Shown here piece after piece: positions 6,200 through 6,320 of a stretch of 6,320 nt of DNA. The position numbers and the translations under genes were made by a program. Source of the stretch: an uncultured Mailhella sp. (lineage in GTDB: Bacteria > Desulfobacterota > Desulfovibrionia > Desulfovibrionales > Desulfovibrionaceae); NCBI GenBank assembly GCA_905192935.1, contig CAJJMX010000105.1:1-6320 (forward strand). Direction: 5' to 3'. Numbering within the stretch: position 1 is the stretch's first letter; each line of letters starts with the position of its first letter. The notes under the pieces are model-generated. The model made no database searches. It was not told where the DNA came from and saw only the letters and a list, made by a program, of their open reading frames with translations.

Positions 6200-6320
6200 C
6201 ATCCTGCCGGGAAGACCGGTAAAAGACCGACTGCTGAATGCGGCTCCCGGCTCCGGGAAGGAAACGACGAGTCCGGGACGCGTGATGCGCTTTCGACTCC
6301 GCACTTCCGACAGAGGGCAG
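6200..6320. other. Intergenic tail after aroE, no clear gene or terminator
   Basis: This stretch holds no recognisable gene. A hairpin of about six pairs, including one G-U, forms from 6205-6210 and 6216-6221 just after the aroE stop. A second of five pairs forms from 6245-6249 and 6254-6258. Neither is followed by a run of T, so neither is a convincing intrinsic terminator. A short frame at 6238-6285 (15 codons, Arg-rich, no Trp) and a frame open to the edge from the ATG at 6285 have no good ribosome binding site. The region may be the spacer or leader before a further gene, but nothing here shows which. Confidence 0.5.

Noticed and set aside
6238..6285. Possible leader peptide of 15 codons before a trp-type gene
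   Set aside because: It contains no Trp, Phe or Tyr codons, has no good ribosome binding site, and is not followed by an attenuator with a T-run.
6285..6320. Possible start of a next gene at the ATG at 6285, open to the right edge
   Set aside because: Only 12 codons are visible, there is no ribosome binding site at proper spacing, and the peptide (MRFRLRTSDRGQ) matches nothing I recognise.

Overview
The window is a compact, single-strand block of aromatic amino acid biosynthesis genes. It is GC-rich (roughly 60-65% by eye), with seven genes on the + strand. They are separated by 3 bases or fewer, or overlap by 1-4 bases, except for one 14-base gap. The layout suggests one operon already under way at the left edge. 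The combination of an archaeal-type 3-dehydroquinate synthase II followed by pheA, aroA and tyrA is the arrangement I recall from Desulfovibrio and its relatives, so the best guess is a member of the Desulfovibrionaceae, possibly a gut lineage. That assignment rests on gene content and order, not on a search.

Layout: 1-446, C-terminal part of 3-dehydroquinate synthase II (5' end outside the window); 450-1589, bifunctional chorismate mutase/prephenate dehydratase (pheA) with an ACT domain; 1593-2912, EPSP synthase (aroA); 2909-3745, prephenate dehydrogenase (tyrA); 3745-4803, chorismate synthase (aroC); 4800-5318, shikimate kinase (aroK); 5333-6199, shikimate dehydrogenase (aroE); 6200-6320, a short stretch with no convincing gene, two small hairpins and no U-tract terminator.

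Together the enzymes make 3-dehydroquinate by the aminosugar route, reduce dehydroshikimate to shikimate (AroE), phosphorylate it (AroK), add the enolpyruvyl group (AroA), form chorismate (AroC), and send chorismate through prephenate to phenylpyruvate (PheA) or 4-hydroxyphenylpyruvate (TyrA). Two steps are missing here: 2-amino-3,7-dideoxy-D-threo-hept-6-ulosonate synthase, which probably lies just upstream, and 3-dehydroquinate dehydratase. Tryptophan genes are not in the window.

I found no undescribed system. The points worth a second look are the composite look of the operon (a Desulfovibrio-like front half and an aroC-aroK-aroE back half resembling Clostridia), a chorismate synthase lacking the usual N-terminal residues, and the missing dehydratase.
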